Counted from the first letter of the stretch, positions 1-8,456 are shown. The stretch is 11,145 bases of DNA from Bacillota bacterium (GCA_023397245.1 JAEWUH010000163.1:1-11145); one strand, 5' to 3'. A program made the numbers and translations. Notes: a model not told the origin generated them from the letters alone.

Positions 1-689
1 TTGGGGTCTGCCTGCAGCTGCATAATGGCAACTGAAACAGCGCTGTCCGCTTCAAAGGGCAGACGGCCTGTAATCATTTCATAAAGCATAACGCCCACGG
101 AATAAATGTCGGCTTTCTCGTCCGTCAGATCGCCTCTGGCCTGTTCCGGCGCAATATAATGCACGGAACCGATCGCCTTATCGGTCATGGTACGAGTTTC
201 ACTGCGGGAAAAACGCGCGATTCCAAAGTCTGTTACCTTAATCGTACCGTCCTGCAGCAGCATGATATTCTGCGGCTTGATATCGCGGTGCACGACCCCT
301 TTTTCATGCGCATGCTGCAGCGCGCGCAGGATCTGCACGGTAAAATGGATGGCTTCCTTCCATTTGATTTCCTTCTGCTGGTCAAGGTAATCCTTCAGCG
401 TGATCCCGTCGATATATTCCTCTACAATATATTGAATCCGGTCGCCGAAACTGACATCGTAAACTTTAACGATATTCGGATGCGAAAGCACCGCAATCGC
501 TTTGGATTCGTTTTTAAACCGGCGTATAAATTCGTCGTTCCCCAGGAACTCGTCTTTTAAAATCTTGATGGCTACCGTACGGTCGTCAAGCGTGTCATAA
601 GCCCGGTAAACCAGAGCCATTCCGCCTACGCCCAGTAATTCATGTATTTCATAACGCGCATCGAGCCTTTTGCCTGTATATTTGTCCAT
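1..689 (-). CDS. prkC: PASTA-type Ser/Thr protein kinase PrkC (PknB/Stk1 family), N-terminal kinase domain; 3' end outside window
   Basis: This is a Hanks-type kinase of which 229 complete codons are visible; the frame is open to the window edge. Visible elements in order: glycine loop GVGGMA (about residues 20-25), VAIK with ATP-anchoring K42, helix-C E61, catalytic HRDIKPQN with D136 and N141, metal-binding DFG with D154, an activation loop with clustered threonines T165, T167 and T169, then GSVHYIAPEQARG. The last motif is typical of the bacterial PrkC/PknB group. Family members have a juxtamembrane region, one membrane helix and extracellular PASTA repeats that sense muropeptides or lipid II; those parts would lie beyond coordinate 1 and are inferred. 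The ATG start follows a GGAG site. It lies 22 nt after prpC, the usual partner phosphatase. The activation-loop threonines are likely autophosphorylation sites (inference). Kinase identity is certain; the PASTA part is not seen. Confidence 0.95.
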   Translation of the reverse strand, partial: MDKYTGKRLDARYEIHELLGVGGMALVYRAYDTLDDRTVAIKILKDEFLGNDEFIRRFKNESKAIAVLSHPNIVKVYDVSFGDRIQYIVEEYIDGITLKDYLDQQKEIKWKEAIHFTVQILRALQHAHEKGVVHRDIKPQNIMLLQDGTIKVTDFGIARFSRSETRTMTDKAIGSVHYIAPEQARGDLTDEKADIYSVGVMLYEMITGRLPFEADSAVSVAIMQLQADP

Positions 690-711
690 AAAAAACAACT
701 CCAATCAACAG

Positions 712-1443
712 TCAGTTTTCAACGATGGCTACGGTGATATTATCCCCGCCGCCACAGTCTTTGGCAAGTGTTACAAGCTTTTCGGTTAATGTATCCGCAT
801 CAAGTTTTTGGGAAAGCTCCAGAATTTTTTCCGCGTCGATATAATTTGTCAGTCCGTCCGTGCAGATCAGCAGCCGGTCGCCTTTGGAAAGCGGGCTCTC
901 ACAGTAGTCGATCTGAATGGAAGAATCTACGCCGAGCGCACGGGTAATGATATTTTTATGTGGGTGTATTTTTGCCTGCTGCTCCGTAAGGTCGCCGCTG
1001 TTGATCATCTCCTGCACCATGGAATGATCAGTGGTCAACTGTTTGATCCCCTGCGGCGTTATCAGATACGCACGGCTGTCCCCGGCATGCGCCACATGGG
1101 CGACTTCCTGGGAAACAACCGATGCAACCACGGTCGTACCCATTCCGCTGAGCGCGGCATCACCGGAGGCCATATCATGTACAACCAGGTTTGCATTAAA
1201 TATGGAGGACAGGATCATATTTTTAATCGAGTTATGCGCCAATTCGCTGTGGTAGGATGAAAGAATCTGTTCGGAAATCTTTTCAACCGCAATGCTGCTT
1301 GCCACATTTCCGCCGTTTGCTCCCCCCATGCCGTCGCAGACAACAGCCCACGCGGAGCCATCGGGAAACACACCGGCTTTGCAGGCGTCCTGATTGGATT
1401 GCCTGACCAGGCCAACATCACTCTTGCTGCACACTTTCAACAT
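712..1443 (-). CDS. prpC: PP2C-family Ser/Thr protein phosphatase (PrpC/Stp)
   Basis: A 243-residue soluble PPM/PP2C phosphatase, the usual length for bacterial PrpC/Stp1. Motifs in order: RQSNQD (14-19), VCDGMGG with metal-binding D37-G38, GMGTTVV (100-106), HAGDSRAY (119-126), DHS (139-141), ITRALG (166-171), CTDGLTNYI with D196, and GGGDNITVAIV with D234. All the acidic residues that bind the two or three Mn/Mg ions are present, so it should be active. Known relatives dephosphorylate the partner PASTA kinase and its substrates, such as elongation factors and cell-wall proteins. The ATG is chosen because a full AGGAGG lies 6 nt upstream, inside the rlmN reading frame; the gene therefore overlaps the end of rlmN by 26 nt, suggesting translational coupling. 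prkC follows 22 nt later. Confidence in function is high; the substrates are unknown. Confidence 0.96.
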   Translation of the reverse strand: MLKVCSKSDVGLVRQSNQDACKAGVFPDGSAWAVVCDGMGGANGGNVASSIAVEKISEQILSSYHSELAHNSIKNMILSSIFNANLVVHDMASGDAALSGMGTTVVASVVSQEVAHVAHAGDSRAYLITPQGIKQLTTDHSMVQEMINSGDLTEQQAKIHPHKNIITRALGVDSSIQIDYCESPLSKGDRLLICTDGLTNYIDAEKILELSQKLDADTLTEKLVTLAKDCGGGDNITVAIVEN

Positions 1444-2488
1444 TGGCCACCTCCTCTTTATACCTGCGTCTTAACTGGCCGCAGGAAGCGTTTATATCGG
1501 AACCAAGCGTTCTCCGCACCGTGGCGGTGATTCCTTTGCCGGAAAGGACTCTGCAGAAGCTTTGAAGCCGCTCCGCGGAGCTCCTGGTGAAGCCCGCTCC
1601 CGACACACTGTTTACCGGAATCAAATTCACATGGCAGAGGGTTCCCTTTAACCTGCCCGCAAGCTCTCTGGCGCAGACGTCGCTGTCGTTTACGCCGCTG
1701 ATCATGGCGTATTCATAGGAAATGCGGCGTCCGGTAATCTCGGAATAATAGCGGCAGGCCTTTAAGAGCTCCTCAATCCCCCATTTATGGTTCACCGGCA
1801 TCGTTTTGGAGCGAATTTCATCGTTCGGCGCGTGCAGAGAAATGGAAAGGGTCAGCTGCAGCTTTTTTTCTGCCAGGTCGTATATTTTATCGACAATGCC
1901 GCAGGTGGAAAGCGAGATGTGCCGCATCCCGATATTCATTCCCTCTTCGGAAGTAACAAGCTCCAGAAAGCGGAGGACGTTCCCGTAATTATCAAGCGGT
2001 TCACCCATTCCCATTAAAACCACGTTGGAAATGCGCAGGCCGGCGTCCGTTTGGGCCGACTGAATCTGCGCAAGGATTTCGGAAGCGGTCAGATTGCGGG
2101 AGAAACCGCTTTTCCCGGTCGCGCAGAAAGCGCAGTTCATCTTGCAGCCTACCTGGGTGGAGATACAGATCGTATGTCCGTGATGATAATCCATCAGTAC
2201 ACTTTCCACGTGCTCTCCGTCATTCATCCGGAACAGGTATTTGACCGTTCCGTCTATTTTGGATTCCAGCTTTTTTTCAATCACAGCGTTTGCTATGTAG
2301 TATCTGCCCACAAGCTCCTGCCGAAACGGTTTTGACTGGTCGGACATTTCATCAAAGCTGACAACGCCGCGGTGCAGCCACCGATAAACCTGCAAAGCAC
2401 GAAACGCCGGCTGGCCTTCCGCAGCAAAATCGGCTTTCAGCTCCTGCAGGGTCATTGATTTTATGTCTTTCAGGCTCAAAATTTCCAC
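1418..2488 (-). CDS. rlmN: 23S rRNA (adenine2503-C2)-methyltransferase / tRNA A37 methyltransferase RlmN, radical SAM
   Basis: A 356-residue radical SAM methyltransferase that places a methyl group on C2 of 23S rRNA A2503; the E. coli enzyme also modifies A37 of some tRNAs. The 4Fe-4S motif is CKMNCAFC with C115, C119 and C122. C108, seven residues earlier in CISTQVGC, and C336 in ASCGQLRRRY match the two cysteines that form and resolve the methyl-enzyme adduct. GMGEPLDN (160-167) is the SAM-binding glycine motif. Length and residues match RlmN; Cfr would be the related alternative, but the housekeeping context favours RlmN. The start is GTG, 2 nt after the rsmB stop, with an AGAGGT site overlapping that stop; an in-frame ATG at codon 12 is less likely because it would trim the N-terminal domain. 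The 3' end overlaps prpC by 26 nt. Confidence 0.97.
   Translation of the reverse strand: MEILSLKDIKSMTLQELKADFAAEGQPAFRALQVYRWLHRGVVSFDEMSDQSKPFRQELVGRYYIANAVIEKKLESKIDGTVKYLFRMNDGEHVESVLMDYHHGHTICISTQVGCKMNCAFCATGKSGFSRNLTASEILAQIQSAQTDAGLRISNVVLMGMGEPLDNYGNVLRFLELVTSEEGMNIGMRHISLSTCGIVDKIYDLAEKKLQLTLSISLHAPNDEIRSKTMPVNHKWGIEELLKACRYYSEITGRRISYEYAMISGVNDSDVCARELAGRLKGTLCHVNLIPVNSVSGAGFTRSSAERLQSFCRVLSGKGITATVRRTLGSDINASCGQLRRRYKEEVANVESVQQE
1450..1455 (-). promoter_or_regulatory. Shine-Dalgarno site of prpC inside rlmN
   Basis: Minus-strand AGGAGG, 6 nt before the prpC ATG, lies within the last codons of rlmN, where it encodes part of a KEEV stretch. It fixes the prpC start and shows that the 26-nt overlap is real. 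Confidence 0.85.
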
Positions 2489-2490
2489 TC

Positions 2491-3825
2491 CTACCTCTTT
2501 TTAAAGGCAGCGACAAAAAATCCGTCCGTTCCATGAACATGGGGCATCAGGGTCAGTTGATTTTCCGGTTCGTCGACTGCACGCGTAAGATTTTGGGGCA
2601 AACGGAGTGCATACGGCTCAAATCCGTCGTTGTTCTTTATAAATTTTGCCGCCACTTCATCATTCTCGTGAGGATTCAATGTACAGGTGGAATAAATCAG
2701 TATCCCGCCGCTTTTCACAAGCTGTGAAGATTTACACAGAATAAAGTACTGCAAATCCGGTAAACTGTCAATAGCTGACTGCAATTTATACCGTATCTCG
2801 GGTTTTCTGCGTATTATTCCCAAACCGGAACAAGGAACGTCGCACAAAACCCGGTCCGCCGGTTCCAAATCAACCGGCTCGCTCTGCGCGTCGCGGACTG
2901 CCGCCTGAATCATCGAAAGGTTCAGGCGCTGCGCGCCCTGCCGAATCAGCCGCACCTTCCCTTTATATTTATCAAAGGCAAGCAGCCGACCCTGATTCCC
3001 CATGATCTCGGCGATGGTAAATGCCTTTCCGCCCGGCGCGGAACAAACGTCGATGACACTTTGTCCGGCAATCGGGTTCAGTAGCGAACAGCAAAGCTGG
3101 GAAGAAAGGTCCTGAATGTGAAACAGACCGTCGCGGTAGCAGACCGACTGGCTGACCGCCCCCGTATTTTCCAGCTTGACCGCATTTTCAAGCCAGTCAA
3201 CGGCTTTCGCCTCAATATTTTCCGAATTCAGGCGTTCAATTAAGTTTTCCTCGGAAACAGCCGTATTATTCACTCTTGCAAATACGGGCGGCTTATTCAT
3301 TGAACTTTCCAGCAGTCCCAAAGTGCAGCTTTCGCCGTAGGACTCCTGCCAAAGCTTTATAAGCCACTGCGGGCAGGAATATTTTACGCTCAAATACGGC
3401 AACGGCTCTTTTTCCGGGTCCGGCATTTTTATACCTTCAAGGTTTCTGAGCAGGGAACGCATGACCGCGTTGATGAAACCGGAAGCCTTTGCGGATTTAT
3501 TTTCTTTTGCCAGATTTACCGACTCATTGACCGCCGCGGAATTCGGCACCTTTTCCAGATACAGAATCTGATAAACCCCCATGCGCAGGATTTCCAGCAC
3601 CTCAGGAGAAATTTTAACCGGCGGTATTTTTGAAAACTGGCTGATGATATAATCGAGCGTAATCCGGCGTTCCAGCACGCCGTAAAAGATGGCCGAGGCA
3701 AGCGCTTTGTCCCTTTGTTCCAAGGAAAAGGCGGAGAGGGTTTTATCCAGCACAATATTGGAATAGCCCTCGTTTACATCTACGTGCAGCAGCGCGGAAA
3801 GCGCCGCAGACCTTGCGTTATTCAT
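2491..3825 (-). CDS. rsmB: 16S rRNA (cytosine967-C5)-methyltransferase RsmB
   Basis: A 444-residue enzyme that methylates C5 of C967 (E. coli numbering) in 16S rRNA. The N-terminal part (about 1-130) is a NusB-like all-helical RNA-binding domain. It is followed by the Rossmann-fold methyltransferase: SAM motif DVCSAPGGK (about 259-267), DVPCSGLG with C332 (PC motif) and YSTCTLNPHEN with C381, the expected catalytic nucleophile. It ends in the usual DGFFVAAF stretch. The ATG at 3825 shares its A with the TGA stop of the upstream metallopeptidase (TGATG), a classic coupling arrangement. A TTG directly before it could add one residue. The stop is 2 nt before the rlmN start. Assignment is strong because of the N-terminal NusB domain, which NOP2-type m5C enzymes such as RsmF lack. 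Confidence 0.96.
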   Translation of the reverse strand: MNNARSAALSALLHVDVNEGYSNIVLDKTLSAFSLEQRDKALASAIFYGVLERRITLDYIISQFSKIPPVKISPEVLEILRMGVYQILYLEKVPNSAAVNESVNLAKENKSAKASGFINAVMRSLLRNLEGIKMPDPEKEPLPYLSVKYSCPQWLIKLWQESYGESCTLGLLESSMNKPPVFARVNNTAVSEENLIERLNSENIEAKAVDWLENAVKLENTGAVSQSVCYRDGLFHIQDLSSQLCCSLLNPIAGQSVIDVCSAPGGKAFTIAEIMGNQGRLLAFDKYKGKVRLIRQGAQRLNLSMIQAAVRDAQSEPVDLEPADRVLCDVPCSGLGIIRRKPEIRYKLQSAIDSLPDLQYFILCKSSQLVKSGGILIYSTCTLNPHENDEVAAKFIKNNDGFEPYALRLPQNLTRAVDEPENQLTLMPHVHGTDGFFVAAFKKR

Positions 3826-4535
3826 CAATCCCTGCTCCTGCCGCCTGCAATCGCAAGAAGCCTCAGCAGCGTCATGATTGCGGCAAAGCTGGCGGCCAGA
3901 TAGGTCATTGCGGCGGCCATGAGCACCTTTTTCGCACCTTCCAGCTCGTCCGGGTACAGAATTCCTGTTTCTTCAAGTGCACGGATTGCGCGGGCGCTTG
4001 CGTTGAATTCTACCGGAAGCGTAATAAGCTGAAACAATACGGCAAGACTGTACAGTGCGATTCCAAGCAATACCACAAAATTATACCGAACCGGAAGAAT
4101 GAGGCCGATGAGCACAAGCGGGAAAGCAAGGTGCGAGCCGAAGTTGGTAGCCGGTACAAGGATGGCACGGATTTTATTCGGAAAATAACCATGCGCATTC
4201 TGGATCGCATGGCCGGCTTCGTGCGCCGCGACGCCGATTGCCGCAATGGTCGTTGAGGCATAGACATCGCCGGAAAGGCTGATGGTATTGTTTCGGGGAT
4301 CAAAATTGTCGCTCAAACTGCCCCCGATTTGCTGGACCTGCACTCCTTCCGCTCCGCCGTAATGGGCTACGCTGCTGGCTGCCTGCGCACCGGTCATATT
4401 GTTGACTGCCGTAATCTGTGAATATTTGCGGAAGACCGATTTTACCCTGAACTGTGCGATTAACGTTACAATGAGAGCCGGTACGATATACACAAAATAT
4501 GTATAATCGAAATAGTAAAACCCAAAACCGCCCAT
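3825..4535 (-). CDS. YugP-type membrane zinc metallopeptidase (Zn_peptidase_2 family)
   Basis: A 236-residue integral membrane protein with a gluzincin-like motif AAHEAGHA: H105 and H109 as zinc ligands and E106 as catalytic base. A glutamate in LPVEFNASARA (E176) is the likely third ligand by family pattern. Hydrophobic segments lie at about 12-28, 133-150, 152-172 and 206-230. The N-terminus is rich in aromatic residues (MGGFGFYYFDY) and has no cleavable signal, so the first helix is probably an anchor. The family (B. subtilis YugP and relatives) has no firmly established substrate; membrane-protein quality control is a guess. The ATG follows GGAGG at 6 nt. The gene lies 13 nt after fmt and its stop overlaps the rsmB start by one base, so it is an embedded operon member. 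Family call is good; physiological role is unknown. Confidence 0.88.
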   Translation of the reverse strand: MGGFGFYYFDYTYFVYIVPALIVTLIAQFRVKSVFRKYSQITAVNNMTGAQAASSVAHYGGAEGVQVQQIGGSLSDNFDPRNNTISLSGDVYASTTIAAIGVAAHEAGHAIQNAHGYFPNKIRAILVPATNFGSHLAFPLVLIGLILPVRYNFVVLLGIALYSLAVLFQLITLPVEFNASARAIRALEETGILYPDELEGAKKVLMAAAMTYLAASFAAIMTLLRLLAIAGGRSRD

Positions 4536-4548
4536 ATTAAACCTCCGT

Positions 4549-5475
4549 TTATTCCAAAATCATAGCGTCATCGGCGGGATGTCCGCGGAGAAAATCCTTT
4601 CCGCTCATCCTTTTGCCGCCTTCATACTGTACCTGAACAAGCTCAACCGCTGTGCCTGAACCGCAGCAGACAACGAAATTACCCTCTTTTACAAAAACCT
4701 GACCGGCATCGCCGGAAATCCCCTCAGTAATTTTTGCTTGATATATCTTTAGAACCTTGCTGCGGTATACAGTGCTTGCAACCGGCCACGGCGAAAGACC
4801 GCGCACCAGATCGTGAATAGTATTTGCCGGTTTGCTCCAATCAATACGGGAAAGCTCCTTGGTGAGCATGGAAGCGTAGCAGGCATCCTCTTCCGTCTGC
4901 GGGATGCGCTTCGCCGTGCCGCTTTCTACCGCTTCCAGCGTTCTCACGATCAGCCGTGAACCGAGAACGGAAAGCCTGTCGTGCAGCTCGCCCGCGGTTT
5001 CGTCCGCACCGATCTCCGTTTTTTCCGTCAGCAGGATATCGCCCGTATCTATCCCCTCGGCCATATACTGCGTGGTGACGCCGGTTACCTTTTCCCCGTT
5101 GATCACCGCCCACTGGATCGGCGCCGCGCCGCGGTATTTCGGGAGCAGAGAAGCGTGGACGTTGATGCACCCAAGCCTTGGGATGTCCAGTATTTCCCTG
5201 GGAAGGATTTTCCCGTAGGCCACTACGACAACCGCATCCGGGTTCAGCCGGCGTATCGTTTCCGCCGCCTCCGCGGTACGCAGGGTCTTGGGCTGGAATA
5301 CCTCGATTTGATGCCGGAGCGCAAGCTCTTTTATAGGGGGCGGCGTAAGCGTGTATCCCCTGCCCTTCGGTTTGTCCGGCTGGGTAAAAACGGCGCATAC
5401 ATCATGTCCCGCATCGATTAAGCTTTGTAGGCAGGGCACCGCGAAATCGGGCGTCCCCATAAAAACAATCCTCAT
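4549..5475 (-). CDS. fmt: Methionyl-tRNA formyltransferase
   Basis: A 308-residue cytosolic enzyme that transfers a formyl group from 10-formyl-THF to initiator Met-tRNA. The N-terminal Rossmann-like domain starts MRIVFMGTPDFAVP. Next comes GRGYTLTPPPIK (38-49), the loop that contacts the tRNA acceptor end in this family. The catalytic core has INVHASLLPKYRGAAPIQW with N105 and H107, and EGIDTGDILL with D143, matching the N-H-D set of the E. coli enzyme. The C-terminal OB-like tRNA-binding domain (about 205-308) contains the conserved GLSPWPVA. The ATG start is preceded by AGGTGA. It follows def by 15 nt; the two act in sequence, formylating the initiator Met and later removing the formyl group. 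No key residue is missing. Confidence 0.98.
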   Translation of the reverse strand: MRIVFMGTPDFAVPCLQSLIDAGHDVCAVFTQPDKPKGRGYTLTPPPIKELALRHQIEVFQPKTLRTAEAAETIRRLNPDAVVVVAYGKILPREILDIPRLGCINVHASLLPKYRGAAPIQWAVINGEKVTGVTTQYMAEGIDTGDILLTEKTEIGADETAGELHDRLSVLGSRLIVRTLEAVESGTAKRIPQTEEDACYASMLTKELSRIDWSKPANTIHDLVRGLSPWPVASTVYRSKVLKIYQAKITEGISGDAGQVFVKEGNFVVCCGSGTAVELVQVQYEGGKRMSGKDFLRGHPADDAMILE

Positions 5476-5490
5476 TGATTCACCTGTCCG

Positions 5491-5964
5491 TTATTTCAGA
5501 TTTTCCAGTTCCTCTTGCGTGAGCATATGCGTTACATGGGATTTAAACAGAATCCCGTCAAGGTGGTCGATTTCATGGCAGCAGACCGTAGCAAGAAGGC
5601 CTTCGCCCTCCAGCTCGAAAAACTCCCCTTTGCGGTTCTGCGCGCGTACCTTTACGTGCATCGGGCGTTTGGTAAACCCATATTGGCCGGGGGAAGAAAG
5701 GCAGCCCTCCACGCACTCCTGCTCCCCGCTCTGCTCAAGGAAAAGGGGGTTGACCAGATCGACCGGCCCCTCTCCGATATCGATCACAACGGCGCGGCGA
5801 AGAATTCCCACCTGGCAGGCGGCAAGCCCCACACCGTCCGCGCTGTGCATGGTTTCCGCCATATCGTCAAGCAGGACGGCAAGCCTTTTGTCAAACTTCT
5901 CTACGGGATGGCAGATTTTATTCAGGAAGGGGTCCCCTTCTTTTACAATGTTTCTGATCGCCAT
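5491..5964 (-). CDS. def: Peptide deformylase
   Basis: A 157-residue metalloenzyme (Fe2+ in most family members) that removes the formyl group from the N-terminal Met of nascent chains at the ribosome exit. The three family motifs are present: GVGLAACQVG (44-53, with Q51), EGCLS (86-90, ligand C88) and CHEIDHLDG (129-137, ligands H130 and H134, catalytic E131). Motif 1 has Cys where Pro or Asn is more common (GLAAPQ/GLAANQ), a tolerated position. The length and the lack of the insertion seen in type II deformylases of Bacillus and Staphylococcus fit a type I-like clostridial enzyme. The ATG start has GGAGG at 7 nt. It sits between priA (14-nt gap) and fmt (15-nt gap). Confidence 0.97.
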   Translation of the reverse strand: MAIRNIVKEGDPFLNKICHPVEKFDKRLAVLLDDMAETMHSADGVGLAACQVGILRRAVVIDIGEGPVDLVNPLFLEQSGEQECVEGCLSSPGQYGFTKRPMHVKVRAQNRKGEFFELEGEGLLATVCCHEIDHLDGILFKSHVTHMLTQEELENLK

Positions 5965-5978
5965 TCAAATACCTCCAA

Positions 5979-8432
5979 TTACAAAATCATATCCGGATTC
6001 ATATCCACAAATACCGTAACACTTGAATATTCCCGCACCGCCGCAAACTGAATCAACAGCTTGGAAATCATTTCCCTGAATTTGAGATTATTACGGCACT
6101 TAATAATCAGTTTATACCTATATTTATTACTTACCTTGCTGATTAATGCAGGGGAAGGCTTTAAAACCCGCATCGGCTGGCCGGGATATTCGCTCTGCGC
6201 CAGCAGACTCAGCATACTGAGAAAATTCCGGCTGGCTTTTTGTACTTTATCCTCGTTTACGCCGACGAATCCCACCATGCAGATGTCAGAAAAAGGCGGG
6301 TAGAGCATTGCCTTGCGCAGCGCGATTTCCCCTTCGTAGAATCTGCCGTAGTCCTGCTCCGCAGCCAGTTTAATGATTTCGTTTTCCGGCGTGAAGGTCT
6401 GGACAATAGCCCTTCCCGAATATTTTCCCCTGCCGGAGCGGCCGACTACCTGCGTAAGCAGGTCAAAAGCGCGTTCATAGCTTCTGAAATCATCGCCGTA
6501 CAAAGTCTGGTCGGCGGACAGAACACCCGCAAGCGTCACATTTTCAAAATCAAGCCCCTTTGCGACCATCTGCGTCCCGATGATGATGTCGTATTCGCCC
6601 TGGGAAAACAAACGCAGCTTTTTCTCGTACGCAAACCGGGTCATGGTGGAATCGGTATCCAGTCTAAGAATGCGTGCCTCCGGCAAAAGCTCCTGCAGCT
6701 GCTCTTCCGTGCGCTGCGTTCCGAAGCCGGTATAATGAACCCTGTTTTCATGGCAGGAGGGACATTCTGTTGTAAAAGGGACGGAATAGCCGCAGTAATG
6801 GCACATCAGGCGGCGATTCGCGGAGTGGTAGGTCATCGATATGCTGCAGTTCGGGCAGGTCACCACATGGCCGCAGGCCTTGCAGGAAACATAGGTATTA
6901 TAACCCCTGCGGTTCAGCAATACGATCGACTGCTTTTTATTCTCAAGATTTGCCAGAAGAGCGTCGGAAAGCTCCCTGCTCAAAATCGTATTGTTTCCAC
7001 TTTCCAGTTCCAGATTCATATCCACAACCGTAACCTGCGGAAGCTGCGCGTTCCCATATCGTGCAGATAACGTGTTCAGGCTGTACCGGCCGCTTTGCGC
7101 AAGATAATAGCTTTCCACGGATGGCGTCGCGGAGGAAAGCACAAGCAGCGCTTTGTGGTAGGCGCAGCGGAATCTTGCCACATCGCGCGCGTGGTACCGC
7201 GGCGAGGATTCCGATTTATAGGTATTTTCCTGCTCCTCATCCATAATAATAAGGCCGATGTTTTTAAACGGGGCAAATACCGCCGAACGCGTCCCAACCG
7301 CGATGGTGGCTTCGCCGTCGTTGACGCGTTTCCACTCGTCAAGCCGCTCCGCAATGGAAAGGCCGCTGTGAAAAACCGCCACGCTTTTGCCGTACCTTTG
7401 ATGAAACAGGGAAATCGTCTGGGGCGTAAGGGAAATTTCCGGCACCATAACAATGATGCCGCGCCCGTCGGCTTTCACTTCGTCGATCAGGCGCATAAAT
7501 ACCGAGGTTTTGCCGCTGCCCGTTACACCGTAAAGCAGGGAAACGCCGCCGGTGCCGGACTGATATTGACGGTATAAATTATGATATGCGGTCTCCTGTT
7601 CTTCGGAAAGTACGATTTCTTCCGCGGACTCCGGGTCCGGAACATCCTCATAGGGGTTCCGGTATATCTCCATATCGTAAAACTGCGCGGCGCCTTTGGA
7701 AACGAGCGTATGTACCACGGAAGGAGTCACGCCGGAAAAATAGCACAGTTCTTTTAAAGAAGCGCTTCCCACATCGCAGAGTACCTGATATGCACTCTTT
7801 TGCTTTGGAGTAAGCTTGGGAAGCTCTGCGGTCTCCGTCAGGCGCACCATCTTCTGAGTGGCGTCGCCCACCGTTCTGACCGCGCCGCTGTTTTTGGCAA
7901 GCACATGGATGCGGCAGAGCTTTTCCGGTACCGGGCAGTCTGCCGAAAGCCCGAACAGCTTTAAAAGCTTTTCGCGTTCAACCGCGCCTTTCCGGTGGGA
8001 AAGAAAAATTACGATCTGCCGTTCTGTCTCGTCGAGCGCGGAAAGGTCAGCGGAATCGGCCGGCTGTGCGAGAGTATATTCCGTCTTTATTTTTAAATTG
8101 ATGCCAATCGGCAGAAGAAGCCGAACCGCGTCGAACAGCGTGCAGAAATAATGTTCCTTCAGCCAGGGGATCAGCTGAAGCGCTTCCACAGAAAGAAGCG
8201 GCGCTTTATCCAGCACCGCAGTTACAGGCTTTATTTTGTCCGTTTCGCCCTGCTTCCCCAGTTCCAGTATCATCCCCTGCCGTTTGCCGTTGGCAGCGCC
8301 GAAAGGAACCAGAACACGGCAGCCCGGTTTTGCCTGCGCGGCCAGTTCATCCGGAACAAGATAATCAAAGGCTTTATCAAAATGATAAACGGTACTTTCT
8401 ACAGCGACCTTCACCACGGTCAAATCGGGCAT
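5979..8432 (-). CDS. priA: Primosomal protein N', replication restart 3'-5' helicase PriA
   Basis: An 817-residue superfamily 2 DNA helicase that recognises stalled or repaired forks and reloads the replicative helicase. The N-terminal 3'-end-binding domain (about 1-105) and a winged-helix region (about 130-260) precede the motor. Motor motifs: Walker A GVTGSGKT (302-309), Walker B-type DEEQ (398-401), SPRYHARD (410-417), SSATPS (433-438), GTQMVAKGLDFE (619-630) and QVVGRSGRG (661-669). The cysteine module C517, C520, C526, C529, C544, C547, C557 and C560 should bind two zinc ions. DEEQ replaces the DEEH of the E. coli and B. subtilis proteins. The ATG start follows a GGAGAGGA stretch. It lies 24 nt after rpoZ; in B. 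subtilis coaBC stands between these genes, and here it does not. Full length with no frameshift. Confidence 0.97.
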   Translation of the reverse strand: MPDLTVVKVAVESTVYHFDKAFDYLVPDELAAQAKPGCRVLVPFGAANGKRQGMILELGKQGETDKIKPVTAVLDKAPLLSVEALQLIPWLKEHYFCTLFDAVRLLLPIGINLKIKTEYTLAQPADSADLSALDETERQIVIFLSHRKGAVEREKLLKLFGLSADCPVPEKLCRIHVLAKNSGAVRTVGDATQKMVRLTETAELPKLTPKQKSAYQVLCDVGSASLKELCYFSGVTPSVVHTLVSKGAAQFYDMEIYRNPYEDVPDPESAEEIVLSEEQETAYHNLYRQYQSGTGGVSLLYGVTGSGKTSVFMRLIDEVKADGRGIIVMVPEISLTPQTISLFHQRYGKSVAVFHSGLSIAERLDEWKRVNDGEATIAVGTRSAVFAPFKNIGLIIMDEEQENTYKSESSPRYHARDVARFRCAYHKALLVLSSATPSVESYYLAQSGRYSLNTLSARYGNAQLPQVTVVDMNLELESGNNTILSRELSDALLANLENKKQSIVLLNRRGYNTYVSCKACGHVVTCPNCSISMTYHSANRRLMCHYCGYSVPFTTECPSCHENRVHYTGFGTQRTEEQLQELLPEARILRLDTDSTMTRFAYEKKLRLFSQGEYDIIIGTQMVAKGLDFENVTLAGVLSADQTLYGDDFRSYERAFDLLTQVVGRSGRGKYSGRAIVQTFTPENEIIKLAAEQDYGRFYEGEIALRKAMLYPPFSDICMVGFVGVNEDKVQKASRNFLSMLSLLAQSEYPGQPMRVLKPSPALISKVSNKYRYKLIIKCRNNLKFREMISKLLIQFAAVREYSSVTVFVDMNPDMIL

Positions 8433-8456
8433 GATATTCCTCTCCGCAGCGCGAAA

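Noticed and set aside
4841..5398. Same-strand alternative frame of 185 codons inside fmt
   Set aside because: It is Arg/Gly-rich, typical of a frame-shifted reading of a GC-richer gene, and fmt itself is intact in its own frame.
5351..6051. Two overlapping plus-strand frames (222 and 178 codons) opposite def
   Set aside because: Def has all three catalytic motifs on the minus strand. The plus-strand frames are low-complexity reverse translations without domains.
6240..7070. Open frame of 276 codons on the plus strand, opposite priA
   Set aside because: It is antisense to a region of priA with all helicase motifs, has no recognisable domain and no ribosome-binding site that I see. It is explained by codon bias of the real gene.
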